64,000 nt of DNA from G963677445 sp963677445 (GCA_963677445.2 CAXXGF010000054.1:186001-250000), one strand, 5' to 3'. Positions 18,079-27,966 are shown, numbered from the stretch's first letter. The notes: generated from the sequence alone by a model not told the origin. Made by a program: numbers and translations.

Positions 18079-19476
18079 ATGAAACGTTTAATTTTTGCAG
18101 CAGTTATAACTCTTATGAGTTTAAGTACAACTTCCGAAGCGGGAAAGTACAGATATGATTATGTTACATTCGATTATTTTTATCACACTCTCAATCCTTA
18201 TGGCGAATGGATAGAGATTGACTACGATGTATACGTCTGGCGTCCTCATCATGTTCACATGAGCTGGCGGCCCTATTCCGAAGGCCGATGGGTATGGACT
18301 GCCAACGGATGGTACTGGGACAGCTATGAACCTTTCGGCTGGGCGACATATCATTATGGCAGGTGGTACTTTGATGAATACCACGGCTGGGTCTGGATGC
18401 CCGACTATGAATGGGGACCTGCGTGGGTTGAGTGGAGATATGACAATAATTATATAGGCTGGGCTCCTTTGCCTCCTTACGCTCATTTTTCTATCAGCGC
18501 CGGACTTACATTTTCGATCAACTGGCATTCAAGGCATCATCACTGGAGTTTTGTTACATACCATAACTTCTGCAGCCGAAATGTAAATTATTACTTTATA
18601 TCAGAGGTTAAAAAAGTATATGTCTTTGATAACACTAAATACCGCACTAATTATTACGCCCGCGGCAACAGAATTATCAACGATGGAGTGCCCAGGGATG
18701 TAATCGAAAGAAGATCGGGTGTAAGGATCAGGGAACAGAACATAAGAAACAGCAATAACTATACTGATTTCAGAAGCAGTAGCGGCCGAAATAATGAAGT
18801 GGTATCGTACAGGCCTGGTCAGACTGAAATAAGCAGGCAGGCAACAGTTGACAGAAGTTCGATAAGAAGATCAAAAGTTCAGACAACGTTGCGCACAGAT
18901 AAAGTACGAAGCGCCGCTAATAGCAGAAATGACGCCTCGACAATCGAAAAAAGATCGGGAACAACCAGAAGTTACAACGACAACCGGTCGACAGAGAAAT
19001 CTTCAGGCGCTTCACGGACCTATTCGAGAGAAGCGACTAAAAACAGCTCACGAACTTATAAGGAGAAGAGCGGCGTCAGACAGAAAAGCAGTTCATATTC
19101 GGAATCCGGAAGGTCGTATAGCAGAAAAGATAACAGCAGCTATAGCAGAACTCCTTCAACTCAGAGAAAAACTGAAACGAAAAATAACAGCAGCGGTTAT
19201 GCCGATAAAAGCAGCAGAAGTTACAAAAACTCCGGAAGCAGTGATTATCAGAAAAAGAGCAGTTCGGCGAACAAATCGAAATCTTATAGCAGCTCATCGA
19301 AAAGCGGCAGTTCCTCATCTTCGGGCAGAAGCAAAAGCTACAACCGGTCATCAGGAAGTAAAAAATCATCATCTTCGAAAAGCTACAACCGCTCTTCGGG
19401 CAGCAGAAAATCATCGGACAGCAGGAGCAGTTCGTCAAGGAGCAGCGCAAGCTCTTCGGGCCGAAGCAAACGATAA
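18079..19476 (+). CDS. DUF6600-type secreted protein with basic Ser/Lys/Arg-rich tail
   Basis: 465 aa. ATG at 18079 is preferred: GAGG lies 6 bp upstream and it opens the signal peptide (MKRLIFAAVITLMSLSTTSEA); an in-frame TTG at 18067 would sit on that site. Residues ~25-170 have the Trp/Tyr-rich repeat seen in DUF6600-like proteins (LNPYGEWIEI, YSEGRWVWTANGWYW, FGWATYHYGRWYF, GWVWMPDYEWGPAWVEW). From ~residue 260 to the end the protein is low-complexity, rich in Ser, Lys, Arg and Tyr, very basic and probably disordered. Function unknown; an envelope or polyanion-binding role is only a guess. Confidence 0.85.
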   Translation: MKRLIFAAVITLMSLSTTSEAGKYRYDYVTFDYFYHTLNPYGEWIEIDYDVYVWRPHHVHMSWRPYSEGRWVWTANGWYWDSYEPFGWATYHYGRWYFDEYHGWVWMPDYEWGPAWVEWRYDNNYIGWAPLPPYAHFSISAGLTFSINWHSRHHHWSFVTYHNFCSRNVNYYFISEVKKVYVFDNTKYRTNYYARGNRIINDGVPRDVIERRSGVRIREQNIRNSNNYTDFRSSSGRNNEVVSYRPGQTEISRQATVDRSSIRRSKVQTTLRTDKVRSAANSRNDASTIEKRSGTTRSYNDNRSTEKSSGASRTYSREATKNSSRTYKEKSGVRQKSSSYSESGRSYSRKDNSSYSRTPSTQRKTETKNNSSGYADKSSRSYKNSGSSDYQKKSSSANKSKSYSSSSKSGSSSSSGRSKSYNRSSGSKKSSSSKSYNRSSGSRKSSDSRSSSSRSSASSSGRSKR

Positions 19477-19522
19477 TGAAAAATTTTATATTGGGGAAAG
19501 GGTTCAGAGGTTTTCCTGAACC

Positions 19523-19552
19523 GAAAAGCGGCTCATAGGGGCCGCTTTTTTA
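19523..19552 (+). terminator. Rho-independent terminator
   Basis: AAAAGCGGC ... GCCGCTTTTTT stem-loop and T-run, 47 bp after the DUF6600-type gene. Confidence 0.8.
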
Positions 19553-19559
19553 ATTTAAA

Positions 19560-20294
19560 TAAATCTGAGTAAGAATAGTCCGTAATCGGGCAAATTCTAC
19601 AAAAAATGGGGAAATTGCAATTAATAATGAACAATGAACAATGAACAATTAATAAGGTCAAGAGAGCCGCAGATTTTTTGATTACGCGGATTTCGTTGGT
19701 TGAGGTGGAAGAAAAGCCACAAAATCACCAAAACAAAAAATCCCACGAAAGTAAATTACGAATGACGAATTCATGCAAAGGAAGAAACCTTATTCTTTAT
19801 TTTTAACCTTCCAGGCAACAAGATTATGACTTCGTGGAAATATCTGTCATTTCGGGGGGTGAAATAACCAGACTTCTCTCCGGATTAGTTCCATCTCAAA
19901 GTAGATCAAATCCCTCCCATCCCATTGCTGTCAGCTTAGGCCCAAAATCTTTTTTTATGTTCCCGGGAATATTGGGGATTGTATATTTTTTCTATCCGTC
20001 CCCACGGGGAATTCCCCGTGGCTATTCGGCTTTGCCCTCTATCGGGGATATTTTTGCGTAAATATTCACTAAGTTGACAGCAGTGTTCCTGAGCTCCCCT
20101 TAAAATCTTAAGGGGAGGGGCTTCGGACTCCGTTCTCAGCTCTCCCCATCCCGAAAAACCATTTACACCGAATTATTTACACTACCTTAATTTCCCATTT
20201 AATTGTTAATTGTTCATTTTTACTTTCCGCAAGCTGAACCACGATTCAAAGGTTTCGGGATTTCCCTGTTTAAAAACCGGTATTGGTTTCTTTT
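19560..20294. repeat. Gene-free stretch of mixed palindromic repeats
   Basis: No gene seen. Contents: a TCCGTAATCGGGCAAATTC motif (19578-19598); a short tandem AATGAACAATGAACAAT run near 19625-19650; a perfect 20-bp palindrome CCACGGGGAATTCCCCGTGG at 20002-20021; a hairpin CTCCCCTTAA/TTAAGGGGAG at 20094-20117; and an AATTGTTAATTGTTCATT block near 20198-20218. A 75-codon ORF at 19834-20061 has no ribosome site and runs through the palindromes, so it is not called. Confidence 0.55.
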
Positions 20295-20846
20295 TTACCT
20301 GTATGTTCTCGTCGATAAATAGACCCGATAAAGATTTCCTTCATTATCCTTTCCTATTCCCGAGCCGGATAATGTGGCCCGGTTCAACTGGTAAAGCACC
20401 ACCTCAACAATTTTACCATCCACTATCATAGACGCGTTGCCGACGGGAGCGACAGGTATCTCCTTACCGAAGCCATAAACTTCCGGGAAGTTTTGTCGCA
20501 GCATATCCTCCTGCTCGTCATAGGTCGGGTCATGTTCCCCCGTGCCGATACATTTTGATACAAGCTGGCGGGGAGAGAGCGCAGGCATATGAGGATGAAC
20601 GAAAGGTATCCGGTTATGATATGATATATAAAAATTACCCTTCACATTTAATGTATCGTTCCATACCCTCATAATTTCACCGGTGTTGTATTTTATATCG
20701 GTCAGTCTTACTTCGAAATGCCGGGCATCCTTTAAGTTGTAAAGAGTGAGGTATGAATGATACTGCCGGTAAAGGTTCGCGCAGCCTGATAAAAATATTG
20801 CGATAATAGAAATTACAAATATTAAGAATGTTGTTTTGTGTTTCAT
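20295..20846 (-). CDS. Lipoprotein of unknown function
   Basis: 183 aa. Lipoprotein signal with lipobox LSGC (Cys21). GAGGAG 7 bp before the ATG supports the start. The mature part is mixed alpha/beta with no motif I recognise; it includes VGNASMIVDGKIVEVVLYQLNRA. Stands alone between repeat-rich intergenic regions. Predicted to face the periplasm. Confidence 0.8.
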   Translation of the reverse strand: MKHKTTFLIFVISIIAIFLSGCANLYRQYHSYLTLYNLKDARHFEVRLTDIKYNTGEIMRVWNDTLNVKGNFYISYHNRIPFVHPHMPALSPRQLVSKCIGTGEHDPTYDEQEDMLRQNFPEVYGFGKEIPVAPVGNASMIVDGKIVEVVLYQLNRATLSGSGIGKDNEGNLYRVYLSTRTYR

Positions 20847-21010
20847 CTTAACTCCTCTGAATTAATAAAATGAACCACATTATATTACAACACTCCGTTA
20901 GCTCCCGAAAGCAAAATAGCCAACATTTCGATGTAAATCAAGGTAATTTGGAATGCACCTGGACGTAAAATGTATTATTTGTTCTCCCGGATTATATTTT
21001 AAATCCATTT

Positions 21011-21041
21011 AAAATAAAAAAAGCTCAACCGGGTTGAGCTT
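21011..21041 (-). terminator. Rho-independent terminator of rpmB
   Basis: AAGCTCAA/TTGAGCTT stem; on the - strand it is followed by TTTTTTTATTTT. Located 28 bp after the L28 stop. Confidence 0.85.
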
Positions 21042-21068
21042 AAACTTTTGGCGGGATATAAAAAAGTC

Positions 21069-21308
21069 TTATCTGACTTTTATTTTCTTATCATTTACCA
21101 GACGAGCAATTTCGGCTGTTCCGTTTTTAGCGATAGTTTTGATAGCTTTAGCTGTCAGTTTAACACTTACAAAACGGTTTAACTCTTTAACCCAGATTCT
21201 TTTTTTCTGTAAATTCGGAAGAAATCTTCTTTTGGTTTTATTATGCGCATGCGAAATATTGTGCCCGGTTTTCGGTCCAACACCAGTTACCTGACATCTT
21301 CTGGCCAT
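21069..21308 (-). CDS. rpmB: 50S ribosomal protein L28
   Basis: 79 aa: MARRCQVTGVGPKTGHNISHAHNK... continues with the KTKRRFLPNLQKKRIW and AKAIKTIAKNG segments diagnostic of bacterial L28. The start at 21308 (MARRC) is chosen over an ATG four codons upstream because GGAG lies 7 bp before it and the family begins with this residue order. Component of the large ribosomal subunit. Monocistronic, with its own terminator. Confidence 0.97.
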   Translation of the reverse strand: MARRCQVTGVGPKTGHNISHAHNKTKRRFLPNLQKKRIWVKELNRFVSVKLTAKAIKTIAKNGTAEIARLVNDKKIKVR

Positions 21309-21379
21309 TGTTTTCTCCATCTTGTCTTTTTAATTACAGAATTTAAATATAATAAATGAATTGTAAAATGGAAAGGAAA

Positions 21380-21418
21380 AATAAAAAATATCCGGTATGG
21401 AAAATCCACACCGGATAA
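21380..21418 (-). terminator. Rho-independent terminator of ferritin gene
   Basis: Interrupted stem ATCCGGT...ACCGGAT; on the - strand it is followed by ATTTTTTATTTTT. Lies ~70 bp after the ferritin stop. Confidence 0.7.
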
Positions 21419-21484
21419 AAAAAACTATAAAGGATCGTTTAAGAGATCACAATTAAATAATAATTGTTCATTGTTAATTATTAA

Positions 21485-21979
21485 TTACTGCTGTCCTCTT
21501 CTGCCAAGTTCGCGATCGAGCATAAACAAGCCGTTTTTGCTTTCACCGACCATTTCCAGTTTTTGAACAACATCATCAGCGGCAGCTTCTTCTTCAACCT
21601 GTTCTTCAACAAACCAGTGGAGGAAGATATTTGTCGCGTGATCTTTTTCATCGATAGCGATATTAACGAGATCATTGATTGATTTTGTGATGAATTGTTC
21701 ATGAGCAAACGCGGCTTCGAACGCTTCGAGGGGGTTCTTCCATTCTGCCTGTGGTTTTTCGATAGCTCCAAGTTCAATTCTCGCGCCCTGGCTATTCATA
21801 TAACCATAAATTTTCATAGCGTGGCCATATTCTTCCTGTGCCTGCATCTGCATCCATTTAGCGAAACCGTCATGATTTATTGACTCAAACCATGCAGACA
21901 TAGAAAGATACAGGTATGATGAGAACATTTCTTTGTTGATCTGCGAGTTCAGTTCTTTTGTCATTTTTTCAGAGATCAT
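21485..21979 (-). CDS. ftnA: Non-heme ferritin
   Basis: 164 aa iron-storage protein of the FtnA type: forms a 24-subunit shell and oxidises Fe(II) at a di-iron centre. Seen: MTKELNSQINKEMFSSYLYLSM opening (Glu ligand), AQEEYGHAMKIYGY (Glu and His ligands), and the second helix pair AFAHEQFI...HWFVEEQVEEE. GAGG lies 9 bp before the ATG; a second ATG at codon 6 is possible. Single gene. May buffer iron for the heme and Fe-S proteins encoded nearby. Confidence 0.96.
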   Translation of the reverse strand: MISEKMTKELNSQINKEMFSSYLYLSMSAWFESINHDGFAKWMQMQAQEEYGHAMKIYGYMNSQGARIELGAIEKPQAEWKNPLEAFEAAFAHEQFITKSINDLVNIAIDEKDHATNIFLHWFVEEQVEEEAAADDVVQKLEMVGESKNGLFMLDRELGRRGQQ

Positions 21980-22072
21980 TATTTTCCTCTTTCATTTGTG
22001 AATAATTTGTAATAATATGTATTTTAAACTGCTAAGAAATTCCTCAATTATCAAATAAAGCAAGGACAATTG

Positions 22073-24577
22073 ATGAAAAGACTTTATATTATTTTACTTG
22101 CGACCATAACGTTAAATAATATATATTCTCAGGACCTGCCCCGGTATATGACTGAACGGGAGCAGGAAATTTATAAAACTTATACTCATCCGTTATCTAT
22201 TGAAACAAACACCACCCCGCCTCCATTTGTTCCAAGAACCATGGCGGAATGGGAAGAATTACAGGGAATTTTGATCACCTGGACATCACATTATTCCATA
22301 CTTGCCCAAATTGTGGATTACGCACAGGAAGAGGGCATGGTTTATATTGTCTGCTCCGACTCAAATTCTGTGAAAAATTATCTGACCAATCTTAATGTGC
22401 CGCATACCAACCTGGAATTTATATATGAGTCATTTAATTCCATCTGGTGCAGGGATTACGGCCCCTGGACAATATATGAGGATCAGGCGAGTAACATAAG
22501 TATTGTTGACTGGGAATACAATCGTCCCCGCCCGTATGATGATCTTGTCCCGGTTGGATTTGCCAATTATATGAATTATGAAATTTACCAGACTACCGTC
22601 AGTCCCTGGGACCTTACTAATACGGGAGGCAACTTTATGACAGACGGCCATGGAACCGGCTTCGCTTCAAAACTGGTCCTGACTGAAAACCCGGGCCATT
22701 CTGAGGCTGAGATAGATAACATCATGGATGAATTTATGGGTATTACAAATTTTATCAAGATGAACACCCTCCCTTATGATGACATTCACCATATAGATAT
22801 GCACATGAAACTGCTTGATGAAGAAACCTTGCTTGTTGGCGAATATCCGGCGGGAGTAGCGGATGGTCCCATGATCGAAGCTAATTTGCAATATATTCTT
22901 GACAATTACCCGACCTGTTTTGGCAATGATTATGAAGTTGTAAGAATACCCATGCCTCCTGACGCGTATGGACGTTATCCGAACGCAGGGGGAGATTACA
23001 GGACATATACAAACTCGCTGATCGTTAATAAAACGATTATCGTTCCGACCTACGAAGAGCAGTATGATACCACAGCCTTAAGAATTTATCGTGAAGCGAT
23101 GCCCGGGTATAATGTGGTTGGTATTGACTGTAATTCCATAATTCCCCAGCTTGGGGCTATCCACTGTATCACAAAAGAGATTGGTCATCCCGACCCGATA
23201 TTTTTCTCCCATAGCAAAATAAGAAATCCTGAATATGCCGGTAGGATAAAAATACAGGCTTTTATTAAATCACCATCAGGAATTCAGAAAGCAAGGCTTC
23301 ACTGGAGAATAGATTCAGCCTGCTATGCTTTCCAGGAAATGACAGCCATGCCTAATGATTCGTTTTATGCTTATATTCCGCAACAGGAACCGGGCACATG
23401 GATTCAGTATTATCTCTGGGCTATTTCCAACAGTGGAAGAATAGTTAAAAAACCGCTGCCGGGACCAGACGGACCATGGCTTTTCCAGGCCCCTTATGAG
23501 GAATTCACATCAAATTTCAGCGCTTCGGAAGGCTGGAACCTGGTTTCCGTTCCGCTGCAGGCTGATGATATGAGTAAAGATGCTCTTTTCCCCGATGCTG
23601 TATCATACGCGTTCGGATATGATGGAAATGCCTACCAGATTTATGACGAACTGGAAACAGGCAGCGCATACTGGCTGAAATTTGATAACAGCTCCGCGGT
23701 TTCAGTTACAGGATTCCGCACGGGGATAACTATTGATGTTAATGAGGACTGGAATATGGTTGGTCCATTTGATGAAGATTTTGCTGTTTCCGATATAACA
23801 ACTAATCCTCAGGGTATTATTGTCTCAGAATTTTATGGTTTTGATGCCGGGTATACCGCTACGGATATTCTTCAGCCGGGCAAAGGCTACTGGGTGAAGA
23901 TAAGTGAAGCGGGACAGTTATATCTTAACAAAAAAGGGGCGAATAAATCAAATCATCTCTCCTATATAAAAATACCGGATAATGCTGACAGGTTCAGGGT
24001 AACAAATATTCATGGCAACACCGGTTCAGTTTATCTGGGTGGTAACTCAGCTCCGGCTTATGAACTTCCTCCATTGCCTCCTGCCGGAATTTTTGATATC
24101 AGGTTCAGCTCCAATACGAAAGTTGAAAAGATAAAGAACGGTGAGCAGGAAATCAGGATTCAGTCATCAACGGATTATAAAATAGACTTTGACGAGGAAA
24201 AGTATCGGCTGATTAACAGGATTACGGGAAACCGGATTAAACCTGGCGAAGTGGTGAGCGCGAACGTTACATCTATTAATATAACGCCATTATCAGCGCC
24301 CGGGGGTTTTATTGTTTCGGGAAATTATCCCAATCCTTTTAATCCCTCTACGAGGATTCATGTAAAACTTCCTGAAGCAGGAAAGCTTAAAGCTACTGTA
24401 TATAACCCGATAGGTGAAAGAATATCGGTTATCAGCAATGGCGAATTTGTAGCGGGAACGCACTATCTTGAATTCAATGGAACAGATATACCAAGCGGGG
24501 TATATTTTTATACCATCGAATATCAAAATAAAAACAAAAATTATTCAGTAACCAACAAAATGCTGCTGATCAAATAA
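22073..24577 (+). CDS. Secreted peptidylarginine/agmatine deiminase-family protein with T9SS sorting domain
   Basis: 834 aa. Signal peptide at 1-19. Residues ~50-380 form the guanidino-modifying deiminase fold close to Porphyromonas PAD: the catalytic set is visible as RDYGPW (Asp128), HHIDMHMK (His240, Asp242) and GAIHCITKE (Cys365). Such enzymes turn arginine or agmatine guanidino groups into ureido groups with release of ammonia. Residues ~385-740 are beta-rich modules; the last ~80 are a T9SS type A sorting domain (NYPNPFNPSTRIHV ... KMLLIK). ATG at 22073 follows AAGGA by 6 bp; an in-frame TTG lies one codon upstream. Likely the first gene of a run with the next two. Confidence 0.88.
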   Translation: MKRLYIILLATITLNNIYSQDLPRYMTEREQEIYKTYTHPLSIETNTTPPPFVPRTMAEWEELQGILITWTSHYSILAQIVDYAQEEGMVYIVCSDSNSVKNYLTNLNVPHTNLEFIYESFNSIWCRDYGPWTIYEDQASNISIVDWEYNRPRPYDDLVPVGFANYMNYEIYQTTVSPWDLTNTGGNFMTDGHGTGFASKLVLTENPGHSEAEIDNIMDEFMGITNFIKMNTLPYDDIHHIDMHMKLLDEETLLVGEYPAGVADGPMIEANLQYILDNYPTCFGNDYEVVRIPMPPDAYGRYPNAGGDYRTYTNSLIVNKTIIVPTYEEQYDTTALRIYREAMPGYNVVGIDCNSIIPQLGAIHCITKEIGHPDPIFFSHSKIRNPEYAGRIKIQAFIKSPSGIQKARLHWRIDSACYAFQEMTAMPNDSFYAYIPQQEPGTWIQYYLWAISNSGRIVKKPLPGPDGPWLFQAPYEEFTSNFSASEGWNLVSVPLQADDMSKDALFPDAVSYAFGYDGNAYQIYDELETGSAYWLKFDNSSAVSVTGFRTGITIDVNEDWNMVGPFDEDFAVSDITTNPQGIIVSEFYGFDAGYTATDILQPGKGYWVKISEAGQLYLNKKGANKSNHLSYIKIPDNADRFRVTNIHGNTGSVYLGGNSAPAYELPPLPPAGIFDIRFSSNTKVEKIKNGEQEIRIQSSTDYKIDFDEEKYRLINRITGNRIKPGEVVSANVTSINITPLSAPGGFIVSGNYPNPFNPSTRIHVKLPEAGKLKATVYNPIGERISVISNGEFVAGTHYLEFNGTDIPSGVYFYTIEYQNKNKNYSVTNKMLLIK

Positions 24578-24612
24578 ACAGCAGGTAGTATGGAGTAATT
24601 AAAGGAAACATT

Positions 24613-25536
24613 ATGTACAAACTAACAATCGTTTTAATTTTATTTACCTCTCTTGTTTTTGCCGGGGATATTAAAACAGGAGAGCCTATCGAGATCACTG
24701 AAGGAGCAGGACAGGAATTTTATTATCCTCTTTTTTCTCCTTCAGGTGAGGAAATTCTCCTTACAACCTCAAATTATTCCGGGCTCTGGATTATGAACCT
24801 CGAAACGAGGCAAATCACCAAAATCACGGAAAACGGAGGCGCAGGATACGCTCCATCGATAACTGAAGATGGAAAATCGATCGTTTACAGGAAAAACGAA
24901 TTTCTTAAAAGAAAAAAATATTCTTCGATTATCGTTTTCAACCGTGATGAAAAAACAGAACAGGTTATTGCCGGGCCATCGAGAGAGCTGTCAGTTCCGG
25001 CTATTCTTGAAAATGAAAATATCTGTTATATGGAAAGTGGTAAAAGTTATTCCTTTGAATTAGAAAAGAGAATGACCGGTGAACTAAAAAGCGCCGATAA
25101 TCCGGCCCTCTTTTTTAAATACCCTTCTCTGATTTTTATGGACGGAGATGAAACTTATCTTAGTCCCTTCGGCGAAGGCACCTATATATGGTCTTCGCTT
25201 TCACCCGATAAAAGCCTTATTCTCTCAAATTATATGGGAAAAACCACATTTATCTGTGATCCCCAGGGAAATATTATAACTGAGTTCGGAAGGGCGAACG
25301 CTCCTGTCTGGTCTCCGGATGGAAGTAAGATATTGTTTATGGATGATAAGGATGACGGACATAAAATAACCGGTTCGGAACTTGTTGTTATAAATACCGA
25401 TGGAAGCGGCAGGCAGAATATCACCAATACTCCCGACAGAGTTGAAATGTATCCTCAATGGTCACCCGACGGAAGTAAAATTATTTACAATACCACCAAA
25501 GGGAAAATTTATTTAATGAATATTATCAGAGACTAA
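24613..25536 (+). CDS. TolB-like beta-propeller protein
   Basis: 307 aa. Signal peptide MYKLTIVLILFTSLVFA. Repeated WD40-like PD40 units: YPLFSPSGEEILLTT, YAPSITEDGKSIVYRK, APVWSPDGSKILFMDD and YPQWSPDGSKIIYNT, typical of TolB C-terminal propellers. The N-terminal TolB domain is absent, so this is not TolB itself. Periplasmic binding or scaffold role inferred. AAAGGAAAC precedes the ATG; its stop overlaps the next frame by 1 bp. Confidence 0.85.
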   Translation: MYKLTIVLILFTSLVFAGDIKTGEPIEITEGAGQEFYYPLFSPSGEEILLTTSNYSGLWIMNLETRQITKITENGGAGYAPSITEDGKSIVYRKNEFLKRKKYSSIIVFNRDEKTEQVIAGPSRELSVPAILENENICYMESGKSYSFELEKRMTGELKSADNPALFFKYPSLIFMDGDETYLSPFGEGTYIWSSLSPDKSLILSNYMGKTTFICDPQGNIITEFGRANAPVWSPDGSKILFMDDKDDGHKITGSELVVINTDGSGRQNITNTPDRVEMYPQWSPDGSKIIYNTTKGKIYLMNIIRD

Positions 25537-25550
25537 TGAGGAATAGAAAT

Positions 25551-27926
25551 ATGAAGTATGTATTAAATTTTATTTTGGTTTTATTTTTAACATTGTCCCT
25601 CCAGGGGCAGTCGCTTCTTGATACCAAACTTTGTATCGATCCCGGTCATGGTGGTTATGATCCGGCAAACGACAGATATATTGAGGAAACAGGATTCTGG
25701 GAATCCTATTCAAATTTAGATAAAGCGTTTTATTTAAAAGAAAGGCTTGAGGGTATCGGGGCTACTGTTATCCTTACGAGAGTCGGGAATGAAAATGAAG
25801 ATGAAATAACGCTTTCAGCCCGCTCGGCAATTGCCAACGCGAATAATGTCGATTTTTTCCATTCCATCCACAGCAACGGTTTTCAGGGAACAGCAAACTC
25901 AACTTTAATGTTATTCAGGGGATATGATAATAACCCTGTATTTCCCGAAGCTAAAGAAATGGCCCTGATTATGGCTGACGAGTTATTTAAAGCTAACAGA
26001 ACAACAGGCAAATCTACACGGGGCGACTGGAGTTTTTACCCGAGTTGGGGAACGTCGGGCTTGGGAGTGTTACGAAATCTTGAAATGCCGGGTGTGCTTT
26101 CAGAGGGTTCTTTCCATGATTATATTCCTGAATCATGGAGGCTTATGTGTACAACTTACAGGAAACATGAGGCGATCTCTTTTGTTCGTACTTTTCTTTC
26201 CTATTTTAGTGGAGGATCATACAGTACCGGGGTATTAGCCGGAATAGCGCGTGATCCTGATGAAATTGTATCCTATTATTACCTGAATTCAAATGACTCC
26301 AAAAGGCCTGTGAATAATCTCCAGGTAAGGATTGAACCGGGTGGCCAGACATACCAGGGTGACGAACTGAACAATGGGTTTTATCTTTTTACCGGTCTGG
26401 AACCGGGGACATACAAAATATACCTTGAAGGAGAATATTTTGCCCTTGATTCGGTGCAGGCGACTGTTTATGCCAACAGAACCACATTTGCCGATAAGTT
26501 TCTTACAATGACCCCTATTCTGGACGCGCCCTCTGTGACCTCGATTTATCCGGCTGATGGAGCTGAGGAGATTGTAACTGGCGAACAGATAGAAATTGAA
26601 TTTGACATTCGAATGGACAGAACTTCAACACAGGCGGCATTCGATATATCGCCAAATACAAGTGGTTATTTTCACTGGTCGGATGATGATAAAAAGCTTG
26701 TTTTTGAACCTCATCCAAAGCTGGCGCTTTCAACAAATTACACTATTGAAGTTGCCGCTTCGGCCAAAAGCCATTTTGGCGTAAATATAGCTGAAGCTGT
26801 TTCGATTGGTTTCAAAACCAGGACAAAACTGGCAATTGACAAACAATATCCGGAAAATAACCAGGAAGATGTAAGCAATACCTCGGCGATAAGATTGCAA
26901 TTCAACGCGGTCCTCAACGGCTCAACGCTTCCGGGAAACATTGGTTTATATGACAGTCAGAACAACTTTATCAATGTTTTGGTTAATTCAATGGGTAACC
27001 AGGATGGAGTTATATTATTCGAGCCGTCACAGCCATTAGATCATGAATCGGAATATGTTGTAAAGCTTGGAGGGGGAATAACCGATATTGAAGGCCTTTC
27101 ACTTGGTGAGGATGTAGAAATCAGTTTTGTTACCGGCGCGGAATTCAATGCCCCCGGTATGCTTGTTGAAGATTTTGAATCGCCCGGCGCATGGTCCGAC
27201 CCCGATGCCGATGATGAATCATTCGGGACAAGTCAGTCGCGAACATATTTTGATATTACCGGTCTGAAAGAGGTGACAGGTGAGTCTTCGGCGATAGTTG
27301 AATATAAATTTATTGAAATGCCGGCCCAGATTGTTTTCGCGACAAGCCAGAAACCACTGCTCGGCAATAATCCGGACGCGAAATTCGGCATGTGGTTATT
27401 TGGTGACGACAGTGATAATGAAATTTCATTTTTGTTTACTGATGAAATGGGCAATAGCGCTGAAGTGCCTATGGGTTTGATTGACTTTACAGGCTGGGTT
27501 TATTTAAGCACAACTTTAGGTGAAACCGGCGTAACCGGCAATATATATTTCAGGGGAATGAAAATAAAAAGAACCGAAACAGGTTTGAAAAAGTCGGCTG
27601 TCTGGTTCGACGCCATACATTCAGATGATTATATCAGCTCGGTAGAAGATAAACAGGAAGAAAAAACCTTCATGCTCGCGCAAAATTATCCAAATCCATT
27701 CAATCCCTCAACAAAGATTTCCTTTTCAATTGCTGAGACCGGCAAGGTAAATCTGACCGTTTATAACATTCTCGGGCAGAAAGTGGCGGTTTTGGTAAAG
27801 GGCAATTTAAGCTCCGGACGACATGAGATTAATTTTGATGCTTCCGGGCTATCCTCAGGAATATATTTTTACAGACTGAAAAGCAGAGATTATACCCTGG
27901 TAAAGAAAATGATCCTGCTCAAATAA
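25551..27926 (+). CDS. Secreted N-acetylmuramoyl-L-alanine amidase with Ig-like domains and T9SS sorting domain
   Basis: 791 aa. Start at 25551 (MKYVLNFILVLFLTLSLQGQ) is preferred because GAGG lies 9 bp upstream; an ATG at 25536 overlaps the previous stop. Residues ~20-230 are an Amidase_3 domain that cleaves the amide between MurNAc and the stem peptide; likely Zn ligands are His in DPGHGG, Glu in YIEETGF and His in HSIHSNG, with catalytic Glu in VLSEGSFHD. Then a carboxypeptidase-regulatory-like module, two Big_5-type Ig domains (ITSIYPADGAEEI-like, KQYPENNQEDVSN), a beta-sandwich, and a T9SS type A domain (NYPNPFNPSTKISF). Surface display suggests attack on other cells' walls or recycling of debris; this is inference. 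Confidence 0.9.
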   Translation: MKYVLNFILVLFLTLSLQGQSLLDTKLCIDPGHGGYDPANDRYIEETGFWESYSNLDKAFYLKERLEGIGATVILTRVGNENEDEITLSARSAIANANNVDFFHSIHSNGFQGTANSTLMLFRGYDNNPVFPEAKEMALIMADELFKANRTTGKSTRGDWSFYPSWGTSGLGVLRNLEMPGVLSEGSFHDYIPESWRLMCTTYRKHEAISFVRTFLSYFSGGSYSTGVLAGIARDPDEIVSYYYLNSNDSKRPVNNLQVRIEPGGQTYQGDELNNGFYLFTGLEPGTYKIYLEGEYFALDSVQATVYANRTTFADKFLTMTPILDAPSVTSIYPADGAEEIVTGEQIEIEFDIRMDRTSTQAAFDISPNTSGYFHWSDDDKKLVFEPHPKLALSTNYTIEVAASAKSHFGVNIAEAVSIGFKTRTKLAIDKQYPENNQEDVSNTSAIRLQFNAVLNGSTLPGNIGLYDSQNNFINVLVNSMGNQDGVILFEPSQPLDHESEYVVKLGGGITDIEGLSLGEDVEISFVTGAEFNAPGMLVEDFESPGAWSDPDADDESFGTSQSRTYFDITGLKEVTGESSAIVEYKFIEMPAQIVFATSQKPLLGNNPDAKFGMWLFGDDSDNEISFLFTDEMGNSAEVPMGLIDFTGWVYLSTTLGETGVTGNIYFRGMKIKRTETGLKKSAVWFDAIHSDDYISSVEDKQEEKTFMLAQNYPNPFNPSTKISFSIAETGKVNLTVYNILGQKVAVLVKGNLSSGRHEINFDASGLSSGIYFYRLKSRDYTLVKKMILLK

Positions 27927-27936
27927 ATTACTGGCT

Positions 27937-27966
27937 GAAAGCCTCTCCGGAGGCTTTCTTCTTATG
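27937..27966 (+). terminator. Rho-independent terminator
   Basis: Stem GAAAGCCTC / GAGGCTTTC with a 4-nt loop and TTCTT after it, 11 bp past the amidase stop. Confidence 0.75.

Noticed and set aside
19834..20061. 75-codon ORF
   Set aside because: Crosses a perfect palindrome; no ribosome site.
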